Shown here piece after piece: positions 32,005-42,390 of a stretch of 64,000 nt of DNA (positions are counted from its first letter, which is position 1; each line of letters opens with the position of its first letter). A program made the position numbers and the translations under genes. The stretch is taken from the NCBI GenBank assembly GCA_905147135.1, contig LR990040.1, forward strand, positions 25,371,857 to 25,435,856. Reading direction: 5' to 3'. Source of the stretch: Blastobasis lacticolella. Taxonomy: Eukaryota; Arthropoda; Insecta; Lepidoptera; Blastobasidae. The notes under the pieces are model-generated. The model had not been told where the DNA came from, made no database searches, and worked only from the letters and a program-made list of their open reading frames with translations.

Positions 32005-33860
32005 GGATATATTATGACCACAACGAATAATCGGTTCGTAACAAAACGACAACGTGGTGGAGTCTCTTTTTCGTCAAGCCCAATAGAGGTGAACAATTAT
32101 TTTTGATTCCTCTTAAATTTGGGTGGTCCGTCGTGTACTACATTCCAGGAAGCTGCTAAAGCCGTTGAACGACGACGAACGGCTGCGAACGACGAGACAG
32201 TACGAAAGGGCTATGTCCGAAGTTTGTAGCATTTTCAACGGACCACGGTTGCGCAACTTTTTCGTTCTGCTGGCTGTAAACGGGATTCCTGTAGCTTCTC
32301 TGTGGTCTAAATAAGCGAAGGCTTTATACGTCGTCGGGAAGATAACAATGTGGAAGTAGCTTATGACTCGTGTCTTGTTGCGATCGATCGTCTCTTGCGC
32401 AAACACGGAACTCGCCTTGTCGAACAGGGCATTCCTAACGCTGTAGACTCCTTCCTCCTTCCTAACGGAATTAGGTCGCGAAATAAACGAATACGATAAA
32501 AACCAATTGTCCGACTATGTAAGCGAGTGGTTGCCAAAATTATCGCGGGAACAAAATGACATATTTACGCACATCGACAAATTAGTCTCTGACCGACAAT
32601 TCGGACGGGCCCGGAGGAACCGGCAAAACGTTATTACTAAATGTGATCACCGCTCACGTTTTCTTAAATTTAAATAGTGTTGTCTTATGTACCGCGACGT
32701 CCGGCATAGCTGCTCAAAATCTCGCGAATGGAACTACTGCACATAACATGTTCCGCTATCCGTTAAACATGCCAGATGACTGGAATATCACAAATGGTTC
32801 GCAAAGAGCAAACTTAATTTATAACGCGGCCGTGATCGTTTACGACGAAGCCCCTATGGCACATAAATGTATATACATTTGTTAGATAGATCATTGCGAG
32901 ATCTAATGCAATCGGACAAAATTTTTGGCGGTGAAGAAATAATTTTCTCTGGGGATTATCGTCAAATTCGTCCCGTAATTCCCGAGGTGAAATCTAATTC
33001 AGATGGTTACAACTTTTCTGTAAAGTCTTCGCCCCTTTGGAAAATACTAAAAACATTATCTCTTGTCACCTCGCACAGATGCAGAGAAGACCCAGAGTAT
33101 TCGGAATTTTTATTGACATTGGGATCCAATCTTATTGAACCATATTCGGCTGAAAAAACGCAAATTTTAATTGACATATCAATGATCTCTTTTGTAACCG
33201 AATTGCAAGAGCTGATTGCATTTTTTTTCCCGCGAGACGATATTGAGGAACCGTACACTTGTGCCGGAAGAGCAATTTTAACGACCCATGACGAAAGCGT
33301 TCGCGAAATTAATGCCATAGTTTTGGAGCGTGTACCTAACGAAATATTACATTTCTATTCTGTAGATGAAGTTGTCAGTGATCATGCAGATCAAGTGTTT
33401 TTAGGCGTCGACTCTCTGAACCGAATGCGACCAAAAGGTATTCCAGATCATGATTTGACTTTAAAAGTAGGATGCGTTTGCATGATAATTCGTAATCTAA
33501 GTTTCTGAAACAGATTAGTGAACGGCACCAAAGTCGTCACTGTAAATACCTCGCCACGTCTCATAACCGTTCATCGACCGGATAGTTGCGAAGACTTTTT
33601 AATACCGCGAATATTGTTTAAAACGTCAATGGAGCTGAATAGTCCCATAGAAATGACCCGTCGTCATTTTCCATTGCATATGCAATGACGATTCATAAAA
33701 GTCGGGGGTAAACTTGCAGTCGGACATGTTCAGCCACGGTCAATTATACGTAGCCGCGTTCAAAATCGCGAAACAATAAAGGTCTTATTACACAAGGACC
33801 GCATCATTAACGGCGTCCCTCTCGCGAATAACGTAATTTATCCACCTCTGTTATAAAGTT
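32005..33860 (+). pseudogene. Helitron protein, C-terminal Pif1-like helicase
   Basis: Frame-broken continuation of the Helitron. Walker A is GPGGTGKT at about 32,608; Walker B is VIVYDEAPM at about 32,837. Next come IIFSGDYRQIRPVIPE and LVTSHRCRED (motifs of the Pif1/RecD-type superfamily 1 helicase), then ILTTHDESVREINAIVLERV. After the stop near 33,506 a second block reads VNGTKVVTVNTSPRLI, then AYAMTIHKSRG, and in another frame DMFSHGQLYVAAF, the conserved C-terminal helicase signature. Multiple frameshifts separate these blocks. The helicase would unwind the transposon strand after Rep nicking; this copy cannot. Confidence 0.85.
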
Positions 33861-34426
33861 CTTCGCCAAAAAACGCTAAAACATTTTATTTTATTCGCAA
33901 TATCCGTCGCAAGACATTATGTAAATTTTAAATCATTTTGCAGCTTCCTATTCAATTGTTCACCTCTATTAAACGGTAGTCAGTTTTAATCGTGTTATTT
34001 ATTAATTATTGTTATTAAATCATGTAAGTTTTTATTAATTTATTTGTTATTTATTTGCCAAATCTAGCATTAGTATACTTGTTTGTTTTTATAGTTAATT
34101 GTACAATTTTTGTTTAAAATTGTTTTTGTGTAAAGTTTATTTTAATCAATTTCAGTCTTTTTTAAATCATGTTTTCGCGCGTTATATTTTGTTTATATAA
34201 TTGTTGCAAACTTATAAGCATATAACATTGTGAGCCCTTTTTTAGTTTTTTATTATTTTAACTTTGACTTTGATTGCTTTAAGCGGAAGTGAAATTATAG
34301 TGTATGTCAAAAGCCATCAGTACTGGAGAGGGATGGAAGCTTACATGGATAGAAGTGATGAGAGGTGTGGTGAGATCACTGCCAGGTATGTATCATCATA
34401 ACACCATGTATTCAATTCCATTACCA
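33861..34426. other. AT-rich DNA, possible Helitron 3' region
   Basis: T-rich, no gene. I did not find a convincing Helitron 3' hairpin with a CTRR end here, so the element's right boundary is unresolved. Confidence 0.35.
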
Positions 34427-35170
34427 ATCAAATTTGATGGTCAGACAGACATTAAAGATGACTGAATCTCTAAGAATCAAAGGTCAAAAGATTAAATAAG
34501 GAAAAAGCTACAATGTAAACCAACCTGGTATTAGTAAAAGTCGCCGCAGAATAGAAGAGAAATGCATTACATCAAGATGTACTTGTCTTTCCGCACGTCG
34601 TTCTTCACACCATACCACGACAAATACTTCGTGTTTCGGCGGCGTCACTCCCTCACTGACAGGTAAGACCATGTCAATGACTCTCACAATGCGTAACATC
34701 TCCTTATGACGAGACGCATCTGTCACGTCGCATCACGACGAAGAAGTCGCGTCTCTGTGGTGTGGAACCGTCGCGTGGATCCTTCACCCGAGACGGTGAG
34801 ATGACGCAGCCTACTCTCACGATCCACGACAACTTCCTTGTGGTGAGATGGAATTCCTGGCACCGAGTCGAGAGGAGCGGTCGTGTTTCCGTGTGGTGGG
34901 GGTGGGAGGAGGGGGGAGGGGGCGGCCGCGTTCTATAGGGCCGTGTAACCGACTCTCATGCTGCTGAGCAACTTCCTTGTGTGTAGTGAGGTGCAATCAC
35001 CCGCATCGCGTAAATATTGTCGCATTGAAGTGATATGTCCGTAGGGGTTAACTTGTCTGTGAATGTGCGAATTGGGAACTGATTAATACAGTCAAGACAT
35101 TTTACACGTGATGCGAAGTAATTCGTCGGTTCATTCGACAGCGATGTTACCATCGACATCACGATTTTTT
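34427..35170 (+). repeat. Left arm of the BicD-bearing inverted duplication
   Basis: About 740 bases that match 41,410-42,165 in reverse complement with scattered mismatches and small indels (roughly 80-85 percent by eye). Shared blocks include GCATTACATCAAGATGTACT-type sequence near 34,563, TTCGGCGGCGTCACTC and TGTGTAGTGAGGTGCAATCA. Neither arm has a long open frame. The divergence between arms shows the duplication is not recent. Confidence 0.85.
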
Positions 35171-36605
35171 TTATACATACAACACTTTTATTTTTTAATA
35201 ATAGCCTGCATAACGAACTATGCCATTGTCTGAATACTTTTGTTTTCTACTGATACTCTCCCTGTATTTGCATATAAAAAAGTTAAGTGACACACGGTGG
35301 ACAAATGACGATTTTTTAATTTGACAATATTTATCATAGATTGTGTACCTGACTTTGATGATGTAAAGTTCCTATAATGTATAACAGTATACTGGGTGAC
35401 CGACCACCCAACTACTCAAATTCGTACGTGATCAACCAGTCGTCGGTTTTCTGTCCCTATGCCCGAATGGCCGGAACTGTCGTGTACCCCGAGTAAATCG
35501 TTAGAGACCTCTTATAGTCTTACAAGTAAGTTCACTGCCCGAAAACAGTTCTATGCCCGAAAACTGCCTCGGCGTGTGAGCTTTGGTGCGCGGATCAATC
35601 GGGGGCTGCTTCTTGATTAATTTGAGAGTCTGCCCCAGAGTGAAACGGGCACGTCTCGCTCATTTGCCTACACGAAGTAAGTGCCTAGAGGTGGTGGGTG
35701 GGTGCGTGATCGCGACTTTTAGAGCGTGACTCAATCGGGGCCTGCGGCTGATTCGTATTAGAAACTCCCCGAGTTTTATGATGTAAAGTACCTTTAATGT
35801 ATAATAGTATACTGGGTGACCACCTAACTACTCAAATTCGTACGTGATCCGCCAGTCGTCGGTTTTCTGTCCCTATGCCCGAATGGCTGGAACTGTCGTG
35901 TACTCCGAGTAAATTGTTAGAGACCCCTTATGGTCCTAAAAGTAAGTTCACTGCAAGTGACTTGAGTGGCCCTACCTTAAAGATAAATATATATAAATGA
36001 TATAAGTCAACTTGTAATGTATAATTCCTACTTTTTATAATGTATGAAATAATAAAGTGTATACCTTGACTTACAAAAAAATGCATTACTCGAGCAGTTA
36101 CTGGCAAATAACAATGTGTTTGTTAGTATTTAACAAGTATGTTTGAAAGAGGGGTCAAGTATGAATAAGAGAAAAATATTCGATTATTAAAATGATTTTT
36201 TATTTTTTATTGCTGAGTAAGTAAATTACTTTATTTTTAATGTATTAAAATATAGTGCTTCTTTTTTTATTAATAACTTTCGTGTGTCACTTAACTTGAG
36301 GTTTGTCATTTTACAAAAGCAATAAATATGTTGGCTCACTTGCGAAACATCAAACTATAGTCAAAAATTGATTTTTAGTGTTAAGTACGAGTATACCAGA
36401 ATTTTTTAGACTTATTTATTATGATAACCTTCTAATGAACCTGTGTCACAAGCATATAGTATGTAATTGTCAGTGAGTGTATCCCATCTTACAAAAATAT
36501 AAACCGATTAAAACATAACATTGTTATTAACGCCCATAGTTGAATATCATAGAAATCATAGACGTTTATATCAGGGATTTGTAAGAAGTTTTGATCTGTC
36601 ACACA
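35171..36605. repeat. Spacer with an internal direct duplication
   Basis: Segments 35,358-35,541 and 35,776-35,959 are close direct copies (CAGTATACTGGGTGAC, TCGTCGGTTTTCTGTCCCTA, AGTAAGTTCACTGC), 418 bases apart. The linker contains a weaker pair around AATCGGGG. No gene is visible; the rest is AT-rich. Confidence 0.8.
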
Positions 36606-37440
36606 ATGGCAGCCACGGCGCGGAACAAACTCTCGATGGATGAGCTGAGGGAAGCCCGGCAACGCGAACAGAGACTATTGGTGGACGTTGGAGACTTGGA
36701 CAATATAAACCAAATATTTCCACATTACACGAAAGGCACTAAGGAAGGTAGAATCCATGCAAAAAGTAACGACTCAAAGTGGTAAAGATGAGGAAAGCGA
36801 TCACCTCAACGAATTAGGGGCTGTGCAGAGTTCTTGTAGGCTACGCATAGTTGAGCTTGAAGGAGGAAGTAAAAAGATACGACACGAGCTAGAGCGCGTG
36901 ATTCACGAGCGTTATCGGCTATTGGCAGATAGCTGTGAGCTGGATGTGGACAAGGCCACGTGGGAGGCGGAGCGAGCAGCCTTGCGCGCTGAGCTGAGGG
37001 AAGCCCGGCAATGTGAACAGAGACTATTGACGGACGTCGGAGACTTGGGTAATAAGAACCAAATATTGCAGAAGCAAGTCTCGGCGCTGCGGTCGTCTCA
37101 AATGAAAACGGAACAGCTCGATCATTAAATTAGGCAACTGCGCTAGGCCACGGGCACAGCAATGCATCACCGAAAAAGAATTAACCGAGGCGTTGGGAAT
37201 CCTGTAGTTCGAACGAGAAGGTAAATTGGCTGCTAAAAAGGAGCTCAGATCGCAGTGAAGTGACCTATATTTCTAACATAGCGTGCCAGACGGGCAGGTC
37301 GACGAGGTGCAAGCTTTGGGGAAGCGAGAAGGTGCGGCCGACTTGGTCCAAACAGGTTCCCAGGCAGCTTGCCGACACGACCTACCAGAAGAGCTGCTGA
37401 AGATGGCCATGCGGCAAAAGTTTATAAACATTCATTTTTA
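36606..37440 (+). pseudogene. Bicaudal-D-like coiled-coil pseudogene, forward copy
   Basis: The sequence starts MAATARNKLSMDELR, like the N-terminus of Bicaudal D (a dynein adaptor linking cargo to the motor). It then jumps to ITRKALRKVESMQKVTTQSG, HELERVIHERYRLLADSCEL, AERAALRAELREARQCEQRL and NQILQKQVSALRSSQMKTEQ, in the order found in BicD. A stop at 37,126 interrupts, but the other frames go on with TEALGIL and LAAKKEL, then to about 37,440. A piece near the start (REARQREQRLL) is an out-of-place copy of the later helix. No introns are seen in the conserved stretch. The segment between the start and ITRKAL present in the reverse copy is missing here. Confidence 0.7.
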
Positions 37441-37745
37441 AAAGAAGGCGAAATGCATACGCGGCGCGCCTCTACTACTACAAAGTATTATTTTACCTGT
37501 GGTCGTTTTTGAATTCTTTGAAAGCTGCTTTGCGACGCAACGCAATCAAGAAGTCAGTTAGTATTGCCAGATGGTATCTATAATTATTAAGACGACGCTT
37601 GGCGGCTTGCTTTACATGGGAATAGGTAGTCAGTTGTTGTCTACGAATATTGCCAAGGAGTGGCCACGCTGTACGCCGCCGGCTTGGTTCAAACACGTTC
37701 CCGGGCAGATTGCCGACCTAACAGAAGAGCTGCTGAAGATGGCCT
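37441..37745. other. Unassigned stretch with a short BicD 3' echo
   Basis: 37,677-37,742 repeats the end of the forward BicD copy (GGCTTGGTTCAAACACGTTC; GAAGAGCTGCTGAAGATGGC), so the 3' end was duplicated. The minus strand at 37,493-37,696 has a 67-codon frame (HVKQAAKRRLNNYRYHLAIL) of gene-like composition that I cannot assign. Confidence 0.4.
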
Positions 37746-38571
37746 GATGGATGGATGATAAAAGTTTATAAGAAACGCGTTAAAAAAGGAAGAACTTTTA
37801 GCGGCTACTTTGTAAATTTATGTTTTGTAATACTTAAACTTGTAAGACCCTGTCATAAAAAAGAAAAAAGAAAGTTACATGAAAAAACAGGAACAATAAT
37901 CAAAAGAAAAGATATATAAAATACAAATATTTTCTTATAGGAAAAAATATATCCTACAATGTTACGAAATTTAAATAAATATTTTATTATTTGATGGGAA
38001 AAAGAAATATCCCACAATGTAAAGACAGACAGTGGTCAATATAATCACAGAATAGAAACAGAATGATATTGTGAAATTGCTACTTATACTGTAGTGTATG
38101 AATTTCTTCTTGCTGTTCTGAATTGTTATATCATAAATACGAAGAGCTAACATTTTTATTGACGCGCATAACTACTACGTTAACTATTATGTATTATTTT
38201 TTTTCTAAATTATTACTGGTCCTTTAAACGATAATGAGAAATCAGTATTAATTTGAGAGAGTATCAGTAGGTAGGTATAAACTCGGTAACATTTAAATTG
38301 TAAATTGAGTCTAATGAGAACAACCTGTTGTGATAATAACGCCTGTTCTGCATAACACATTATCAGTCTGATGTTTCACATCTGTCAAATAAAACGAGAC
38401 CGTCATTGAATCAAAAACGCATTAATAACATATTTACATAATAAAATAACTTAACATATAATCAAGTTAATACCCAAGTGCAAATACTGTACTTGTTCAC
38501 AGAACTCCTCTTCTGGAACTGAGGCTCCTCAATACAATCATCATCACAATAAAAAATTCGTCATTAACCGT
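37746..38571. other. AT-rich DNA, nothing recognised
   Basis: A pair of related AAAAATATATCCTACAATGT and AAAGAAATATCCCACAATGT stretches near 37,945 and 38,000 points to a small local duplication. No gene. Confidence 0.35.
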
Positions 38572-38880
38572 TCATCGTTGTACTTGAGTCATCGCACGTT
38601 TTATGTTATGTTCACTTGATTTACAATATTCTTCTAAGGCACAAGGGTTATGACGGTATGCCATTGGGCCTTTTTCCGTCGTCTTACGCCAGTCCATTTG
38701 GCACCAGGATGGCAGCAGCGGTAAAAGCTCGGCCCTCCAGCAATACGACAACCCGTGATGCCCAAGTTGAGACACTGCATGGCCACAACTGCAATCATGA
38801 TGGGTCAGGAAAGGATCGCCAAGGCGAAGGGCCATGGCAACTAAATGTAGAGCTATCCAACAGGGTGAATGATAGATGAT
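38572..38880 (-). pseudogene. Retroelement C-terminal fragment with CxCG...H...C motif
   Basis: The minus strand reads CSCGHAVSQLGHHGLSYCWR, then loses frame; the neighbouring frame shows DDGKRPNGIPS, the degenerate equivalent of GKRPDGMTL at 1.9 kb. The cysteine/histidine cluster directly before RPDG is the layout of this RT-linked C-terminal domain. It lies in the centre of the BicD inverted duplication and is unrelated to BicD, so it is an insertion or a part of the original carrier. Confidence 0.5.
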
Positions 38881-39059
38881 GAAAGTGACTGAAGCCATGG
38901 GCCTGACTCCTAATATATTTAAGGAATACTAAAGTATTAATAATTTATCATTCCTTAAAGATATTATACATATATTGAATAAAATGTAAAATTGTATATG
39001 TAAAACGCTTAGGAGTCCCACGGTCGCCGGCGTGAACCACTGCTACCCGATTTCGAATC

Positions 39060-39350
39060 TTTCATAAACTTTTGCCGCACGGCCATCTTCAAGGCTCTTC
39101 TGTTAGGTCGTGTCGGCAAGCAGCCCGGGAATGCGTTTGGGCCAAACCGGCCGCTCCTTCTCGCTTCCCGAAGCTTGCACCTCGGAGAACAGATCCGCGT
39201 GGTGATCGGCGGCTTGCAACTCCATCGACCTGCTCGCCTGACACGCCATATTAGAAATATTCACTTCACTGCGATCGAGCTCCTTTTTAGCAGCCGATTT
39301 GGCTTTGCGTTCAAACTGTAGGATTCCCAACACCTTGGTTATGCGCTTAT
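39060..39350 (-). pseudogene. Bicaudal-D-like fragment, reverse copy, downstream part
   Basis: The minus strand reads RITKVLGILQFERKAKSAAK, KELDRSEVNISNMACQASRS and HHADLFSEVQASGSEKER. These match the BicD order KKELD...NISN...DLFSE. It is the reverse-complement equivalent of 37,160-37,440. This copy keeps an open frame where the forward copy has stops, and holds about 40 extra bases (AADHHADLFSEV region). Confidence 0.7.
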
Positions 39351-39359
39351 TACACATAC

Positions 39360-40197
39360 CTATATTCAGTAGAAAACTAGTTGTAGTTTTATTTAATTTA
39401 TTTTAAATTTGATATCTCTTGAAAGCAGTAGTATGATATTTATACTTAATTTCATTAATAAACATACAAAATCGTGTACCTACTGTTACAAGACACACAC
39501 AGTTAAATTATCAGGCAAAAATGAGTTTCTGAACGTCCATTTGAATTAAGTAAGTTACTAAATGCTATTACACCTTCCTAAATGCGTTTCTAATTTGGCT
39601 TCTGCATTCAGAAACCATACGTTCTTCTAAATCTAGCATCCTAACTTGCTAAATGCAATTACATTTGACTGAATTTAGTAACTGAATTATTTAGTCTACT
39701 GAATTTAGGCGTGTGTAATAAGCGCACTAACTCTTTTGCATCGCTGTGCCCACAGAACACGATAAAAGTGGCATCTTCGCCATTAGTATCGAAACCGATG
39801 CCGCCGTTCCCGACCCCACTATTTTTACTACTACTCATGTAACTTAATATGCATAGGCTTACGCACGCACACGCAAAGTCAAACGGAGCGCCGTGATTAG
39901 TCAATCGGTCACTACCCCATACACACATAGCGTTGCGTGTTTGCTGTAAATCCCCTCTGAATTTACATTTACACTAGGGATTGACAAAATCGAATTCTTG
40001 TCGATATTAATATTTCGATAAAATTCTAACTATTATTATGGTATTTATTATTTGATAATAATGAATTGAAATTGTTATTATATTGAGGGGGGTGAGGCGG
40101 GGTTCAAGGACGCGTAGAGAGGAGATAGAGAGAGTAGGGGTACGGTAGATTTACCGTAGGGGTATGGTAGGAATATGTCAGGAGTACGATAGTGTGT
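39360..40197. other. Non-coding, AT-rich then G-rich
   Basis: CTAAATGC/GCATTTAG words recur between 39,550 and 39,720 in both orientations, and TATCGATA-type words near 39,995. A G-rich patch (GGGGTACGGTAG repeats) lies at 40,085-40,170. No gene. Confidence 0.35.
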
Positions 40198-40440
40198 GAC
40201 GTCCTGAGTAGTTCAGTGGTTAACATGCTAGTTTGCCATACAAGAGGTTGCGGGTTCGTTTCCCGGCCGGGCAGAAATTTAAATGCTGAATTTTAATTTC
40301 TGTAACGGGTCTGGGTGTTCTATGTTTAATAAGAATGTATTTAAAAAAAAAGGGTATATGTACTATATCAATTATCTAGCACCCATATTACAAGCTTTGC
40401 TCAGTTTAGGGCTAGAATTGCTGCGCGATTTATTTTAGTG
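40198..40440 (+). mobile_element. tRNA-derived SINE, plus strand
   Basis: A box GAGTAGTTCAGTGGTTAACA, B box GGGTTCGTTTCCCGG, then GGGTCTGGGTGTTCTATGTT and a tail with ATCTAGCACCCATATTACAA. Same family as the minus-strand SINE at 27.24-27.47 kb. It lies within the reverse half of the BicD duplication and has no counterpart in the forward half, so it inserted after the duplication. Confidence 0.8.
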
Positions 40441-41006
40441 TTAAGGTAACTGCATCATACCTCTACCCCACCTGTACCACACCCGTGCCCCTGCTGTGCC
40501 CTACTAAAAACGAATATCAAAATTGGTCCGCAATTGACGAAAATTTCAAGGAACACACGTACCTACAATAAAAGAACATTCAATCGAAATAAGAATCTTC
40601 TCCTTTTTTGATATCAATTCTACTATACTACAAATATATTATATCGATAAACAAAATAATTTATCGATAAGGTCGGTTCATGTGCACAGCACTAGATTGG
40701 GCGCAAGGTGTCCTTGAGCGCGGGTGAATTTTTTTCGTAAAATATTGATAAATACAAGGTTTTTAGACTTAACGGTGAAATGAAATCACTCCTTTTATTT
40801 TAGAAGTATGCTTCTTGCTCGCAATTAACTATTGCGCAAGATGGCATATTTTTAACATTTTAGGCACAGCTTTTTTTGATGCGCACTCCGTTGAATTCCG
40901 CAAGAGACTGACGGCGCGTTCGCGCCTTTTGAAGGAAATTAGCTCATTAGCGCATAGTTGTGGCGCGCCTGCACCGCCTACTTAGCTTTTCTAACTACTT
41001 ATTTTT
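40441..41006. other. Non-coding spacer
   Basis: No gene. ATATCGATAAAC and TTATCGATAAGG near 40,640-40,670 are inverted words that recall the pair at 40 kb; they may be the two ends of a short element, but I could not match terminal repeats. Confidence 0.3.
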
Positions 41007-41070
41007 CTATGGCTGTGCCGTAGTCTCAACGGCGGCCACGCGCGCAGCCTCGACCTCCTCGCGCGGTTTC

Positions 41071-41291
41071 GTTACCTTCCTTAGTGCCTTTCGTGTAATG
41101 TAGAAATCGTACCTGGTATTCTCGAGTTCGTCGCAGCGCTGCTGCAATGCCTTCTTCTCCTCGAGTAGCGCGAGCCCCAGCTGCGCGGATTGAATCGCCT
41201 CGCCGTTAGCTAGGTCTAACTCTCTATTTAGCCTCTGGATTTCCATCTGAAGCTCGCCCATCGCAAGTTCATTCTGCGCCTTGGCTGCTAT
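41071..41291 (-). pseudogene. Bicaudal-D-like fragment, reverse copy, N-terminal part
   Basis: The minus strand reads IAAKAQNELAMGELQMEIQR, LNRELDLANGEAIQSAQLGL, ALLEEKKALQQRCDELENTR and YITRKALRKV, an excellent match in order and spacing to the first coiled coil of Bicaudal D. The initiator ATG of the forward copy corresponds to ATA here (41,289-41,291). After KALRKV the sequence continues as GTAACG, like a splice donor, whereas the forward copy carries straight on into the next coding part. Confidence 0.75.
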
Positions 41292-41409
41292 TTTGGGACT
41301 GCTCAAAACTTCCACAAAATCATTAAATGTGCTAAAACAGATTTGTAAACTTAAGTCCAACTGGACAATTAATGGCGTATTTTTTATTTTACATTTTACT
41401 TTATACTTT

Positions 41410-42165
41410 TATACATTTTTACAAATTTTTTTTACATCAACTTGATGGTAATATCACTGTTCAATGAACCGATGAATTACTTCGTATCACGTGTAAGAAG
41501 TCTTGACTGTTTTAGTTCCCAATTCACACATTCACACACAACAGTTAAACCCAACGTATCACTTCAATGCGACAACATTCGCGTGATGCGGATGATTGCA
41601 CCTCACTACACACAAGGAAGTTGTAGCAGCGTGAGAGTCGGTTACACGGCCCTATCGAATGATGACTGCCCCCTCCCCCCACCTCCTCCTCACGGAGACA
41701 CGACCGCTCCTATCGACTCGGTGCCAGAAATCCCATCTCATCGCAAGGAAGTTGTCGTGGATCGTGAGAGTAGGCTGCGTCATCTCACCGTCGGGTGAAG
41801 GTTCCACGCGACGGTTTCACACCTTAGAGACACGACTTCTTCATCTAGATGCGACGTGAGAGATGTTGTCTCATCGCAAGGAGGTGTAACGCTTTGTGAG
41901 AGTCAGTTACATGGTCATGGGGTGGGTGTCAGTGAGAGAGTCACGCCGCCGAAACACGATTTATTCGTCACGATATGGTGTGAAGAACGACATGCGGAAC
42001 GACAAGCACATCATGATGTAATAATGCATTTCCCTTCTATTCTTCTATGCGTTTTTTACTAATACCTTTGGGTGGTTTACATTGCAGCTGTTCCTGTTTA
42101 CTCTTTTGATGTTTGTTTCTTTGAAATTCAGATATCTTTAATGGCGGTCTTACCGTCGAATTTGA
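41410..42165 (-). repeat. Right arm of the BicD-bearing inverted duplication
   Basis: Reverse complement of 34,427-35,170. Inside the arm a motif of the form CAAGGAAGTTGT...GTGAGAGT recurs three times (about 41,617, 41,741 and 41,876), so the arm itself is built of roughly 125-135-base degenerate repeats. Open frames of 118 and 68 codons are not conserved in the other arm. Confidence 0.85.
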
Positions 42166-42233
42166 GTAGTAGTCGGATTATACTTGGGGTTAAGATGATA
42201 CATATTTGGCAGGGATTACAACATAATAGGGAT

Positions 42234-42390
42234 AGATGTAATTAGATGGGGAGATTAGTTAGATGTAATTAGATGGGGAGATTAGTTAGATGTAATTAGA
42301 GAAGGATATTAATTAGATGGGGTGATTAGTTAGATAGATGTAATTGGATGGGGAGATTAGTTAGATGTAGTTAGATGGGGAGATAAATAG
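42234..42390. repeat. Minisatellite, ~27-bp unit
   Basis: About six imperfect copies of TAGATGTAATTAGATGGGGA plus GATTAGT. Units vary in length and there are no spacers, so this is not a CRISPR array. Confidence 0.85.

Noticed and set aside
39960..40700. hAT-like element between ACTAGGGATTGACAAAATCG and the TATCGATAAGG...GCACTA end
   Set aside because: The two ends do not pair as inverted repeats and an inserted SINE confuses the interval.
41442..42062. Protein-coding gene in the right BicD arm
   Set aside because: The frames are not preserved in the left arm and the sequence is made of non-coding repeats.
42234..42390. CRISPR array
   Set aside because: Units are contiguous and variable with no spacers, and the DNA is animal. 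It is a minisatellite.
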